From: a virus
Length of the DNA: 21,868 nucleotides
Virus record (IMG/VR): IMGVR_UViG_3300025141_016607
Span: 1-21,868 of that record
Strand: one strand, 5' to 3'
Program-made: the position numbers and the translations under genes
In this document: one piece after another, positions 21,149 through 21,868 of the stretch
How positions within the stretch are numbered: the stretch's first letter is position 1
Layout: each line of letters begins with the position of its first letter
The notes under the pieces: generated by a model
Told to the model about the DNA's origin: nothing
The model's database searches: none
What the model saw: the letters and a program-made list of their open reading frames with translations, nothing else

Positions 21149-21868
21149 ATGTCAAAGTTTAAAAATATCATACTCCCTAATAGATTTGTGGGGCTTCATG
21201 CACACAGCGGAACAGGCTCTCCATATGATGGTCTGGGATATCCAAATCAGCACATAGACTTTGTTCTATCAAACGAAATGGATGCATGGGCGCTTACTGA
21301 TCATGGAAACGGAAATGGTTTGGCACATGCACATGCTTATGCAAAAAAACTCAAAGATCGTGGTCAAAAGTATAGACAGATCTATGGAGTGGAATTTTAT
21401 TTTGTTCCCTCTCTTAGGAGCTGGAGAGTTGAGTATGAAGATCATAAGGAACAAGCAAGACTTGCAAGAACTGCAAAGAAGTCGAAAGAAAAAGTTGATA
21501 TTGATTCTGAGGATGAAATTAGCGCCGGCCTAATTGTCGAAAATGAAGATGACACAAAGTCAGACTACAGCCGAGACATGTGGAAGAGGAGATATCATCT
21601 TGTAGTTTTTGCTAAAAATGCACAAGGCCTACAAAATCTCTTTACTCTAGTCAAGAAGTCTTACACACAGGGATTCTATAGATTTCCAAGAATTGACTAT
21701 GATCTTTTAAAGCAGCATGGTGAGGGACTCATTGTTTCAACTGCCTGCGTGGGCGGGCTCGCTGCTTCAATTTCGATCAGAGGAGAGGCAGAGGGGAAGA
21801 CTTTCAGTGAAATTCAGAGAAACTTGCAAAATATGTCAGATAGATTTGTTGATGCTGTTGGTTTTGAA
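21149..21868 (+). CDS. dnaE: DNA polymerase III alpha subunit (DnaE type), N-terminal part, cut by window end
   Basis: Start of a family C replicative polymerase; the frame is open to the last base (240 codons). The visible part is the PHP domain: FVGLHAHSGTGSPYDG with His17 and His19, WALTDHGNGNG with Asp51 and His52, IYGVEFYF with Glu82, YHLVVFAKNAQGLQNL (149-164), and IVSTACVGGLAASI. Between Glu82 and YHLVVF lies a charged insert of about 50 residues (92-145; EDHKEQARLARTAKKSKEK, SEDE, ENEDD) longer than I would expect. Polymerase palm and thumb are outside the window. With gp32, UvsX and a gp41-type helicase it would replace the usual family B polymerase of T4. SD AAGG is about ten bases before ATG. 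Confidence 0.9.
   Translation, partial: MSKFKNIILPNRFVGLHAHSGTGSPYDGLGYPNQHIDFVLSNEMDAWALTDHGNGNGLAHAHAYAKKLKDRGQKYRQIYGVEFYFVPSLRSWRVEYEDHKEQARLARTAKKSKEKVDIDSEDEISAGLIVENEDDTKSDYSRDMWKRRYHLVVFAKNAQGLQNLFTLVKKSYTQGFYRFPRIDYDLLKQHGEGLIVSTACVGGLAASISIRGEAEGKTFSEIQRNLQNMSDRFVDAVGFE

Noticed and set aside
1-21868. tRNA or other structured RNA genes
   Set aside because: No cloverleaf-like G/C stems with a TTCRA-type loop were seen in the few gaps; by-eye search only.

Overview
The window looks like the genome of a strictly virulent, T4-like-replicating tailed phage (or a close uncultured relative), A+T-rich by eye and probably infecting a Gram-negative bacterium. The evidence is a dense, almost entirely plus-strand gene string with Shine-Dalgarno (SD) starts and ATGA overlaps. 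It carries a T4 gp32-type single-strand binding protein, a RecA/UvsX recombinase, a 5'-3' exonuclease of the FEN/RNase H type, a DnaB/gp41-type helicase and a cell-wall amidase. I see no ribosomal, tRNA, integrase or transposase gene, no CRISPR array, and no gap above 300 bases without a gene. The whole window is one source; the host and phage lineage are inference.

Layout. 1-763: the end of an unknown acidic repeat protein whose reading frame changes at a run of nine A. 764-7777: replication core (gp32 leader, gp32, terminator, then uvsX-exonuclease-helicase in overlapping frames, then a B12-dependent ribonucleotide reductase). 7784-8725: A-type iron-sulfur carrier and a ClpP-like protease. 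8739-14735: a metabolic cassette of malate synthase, isocitrate lyase, a eukaryotic-type phosphomannomutase, an amidase/endolysin, a type II (eukaryotic-type) glutamine synthetase and a small membrane protein. 14789-15253: an MBD4-like DNA glycosylase, meeting tail to tail with the only minus-strand gene, an LpxH-like phosphoesterase (15184-15900). 15990-20031: mostly nucleotide metabolism (MazG/dUTPase-like protein, a MazG-like/HAD fusion, ThyX, a deoxyribosyltransferase) with two unknown small genes and an HExxH protein. 20041-21868: DnaJ and the N-terminal PHP part of a DNA polymerase III alpha subunit, cut by the window end.

How it may work together. The replication and nucleotide genes would give the phage its own fork, its own dNTP supply and uracil/T:G-mismatch control. 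The most striking part is a complete glyoxylate shunt (aceB-aceA, next to each other and translationally coupled) followed closely by a glutamine synthetase of the class that is not adenylylated like GlnA. Together these could redirect host acetyl-CoA (for example from fatty acids or acetate) into C4 acids while forcing ammonium into glutamine for nucleotide synthesis, outside host control. The enzymes look intact; the flux model is inference. Several cargo genes (GSII, PMM, MBD4-like glycosylase) belong to families best known from eukaryotes.
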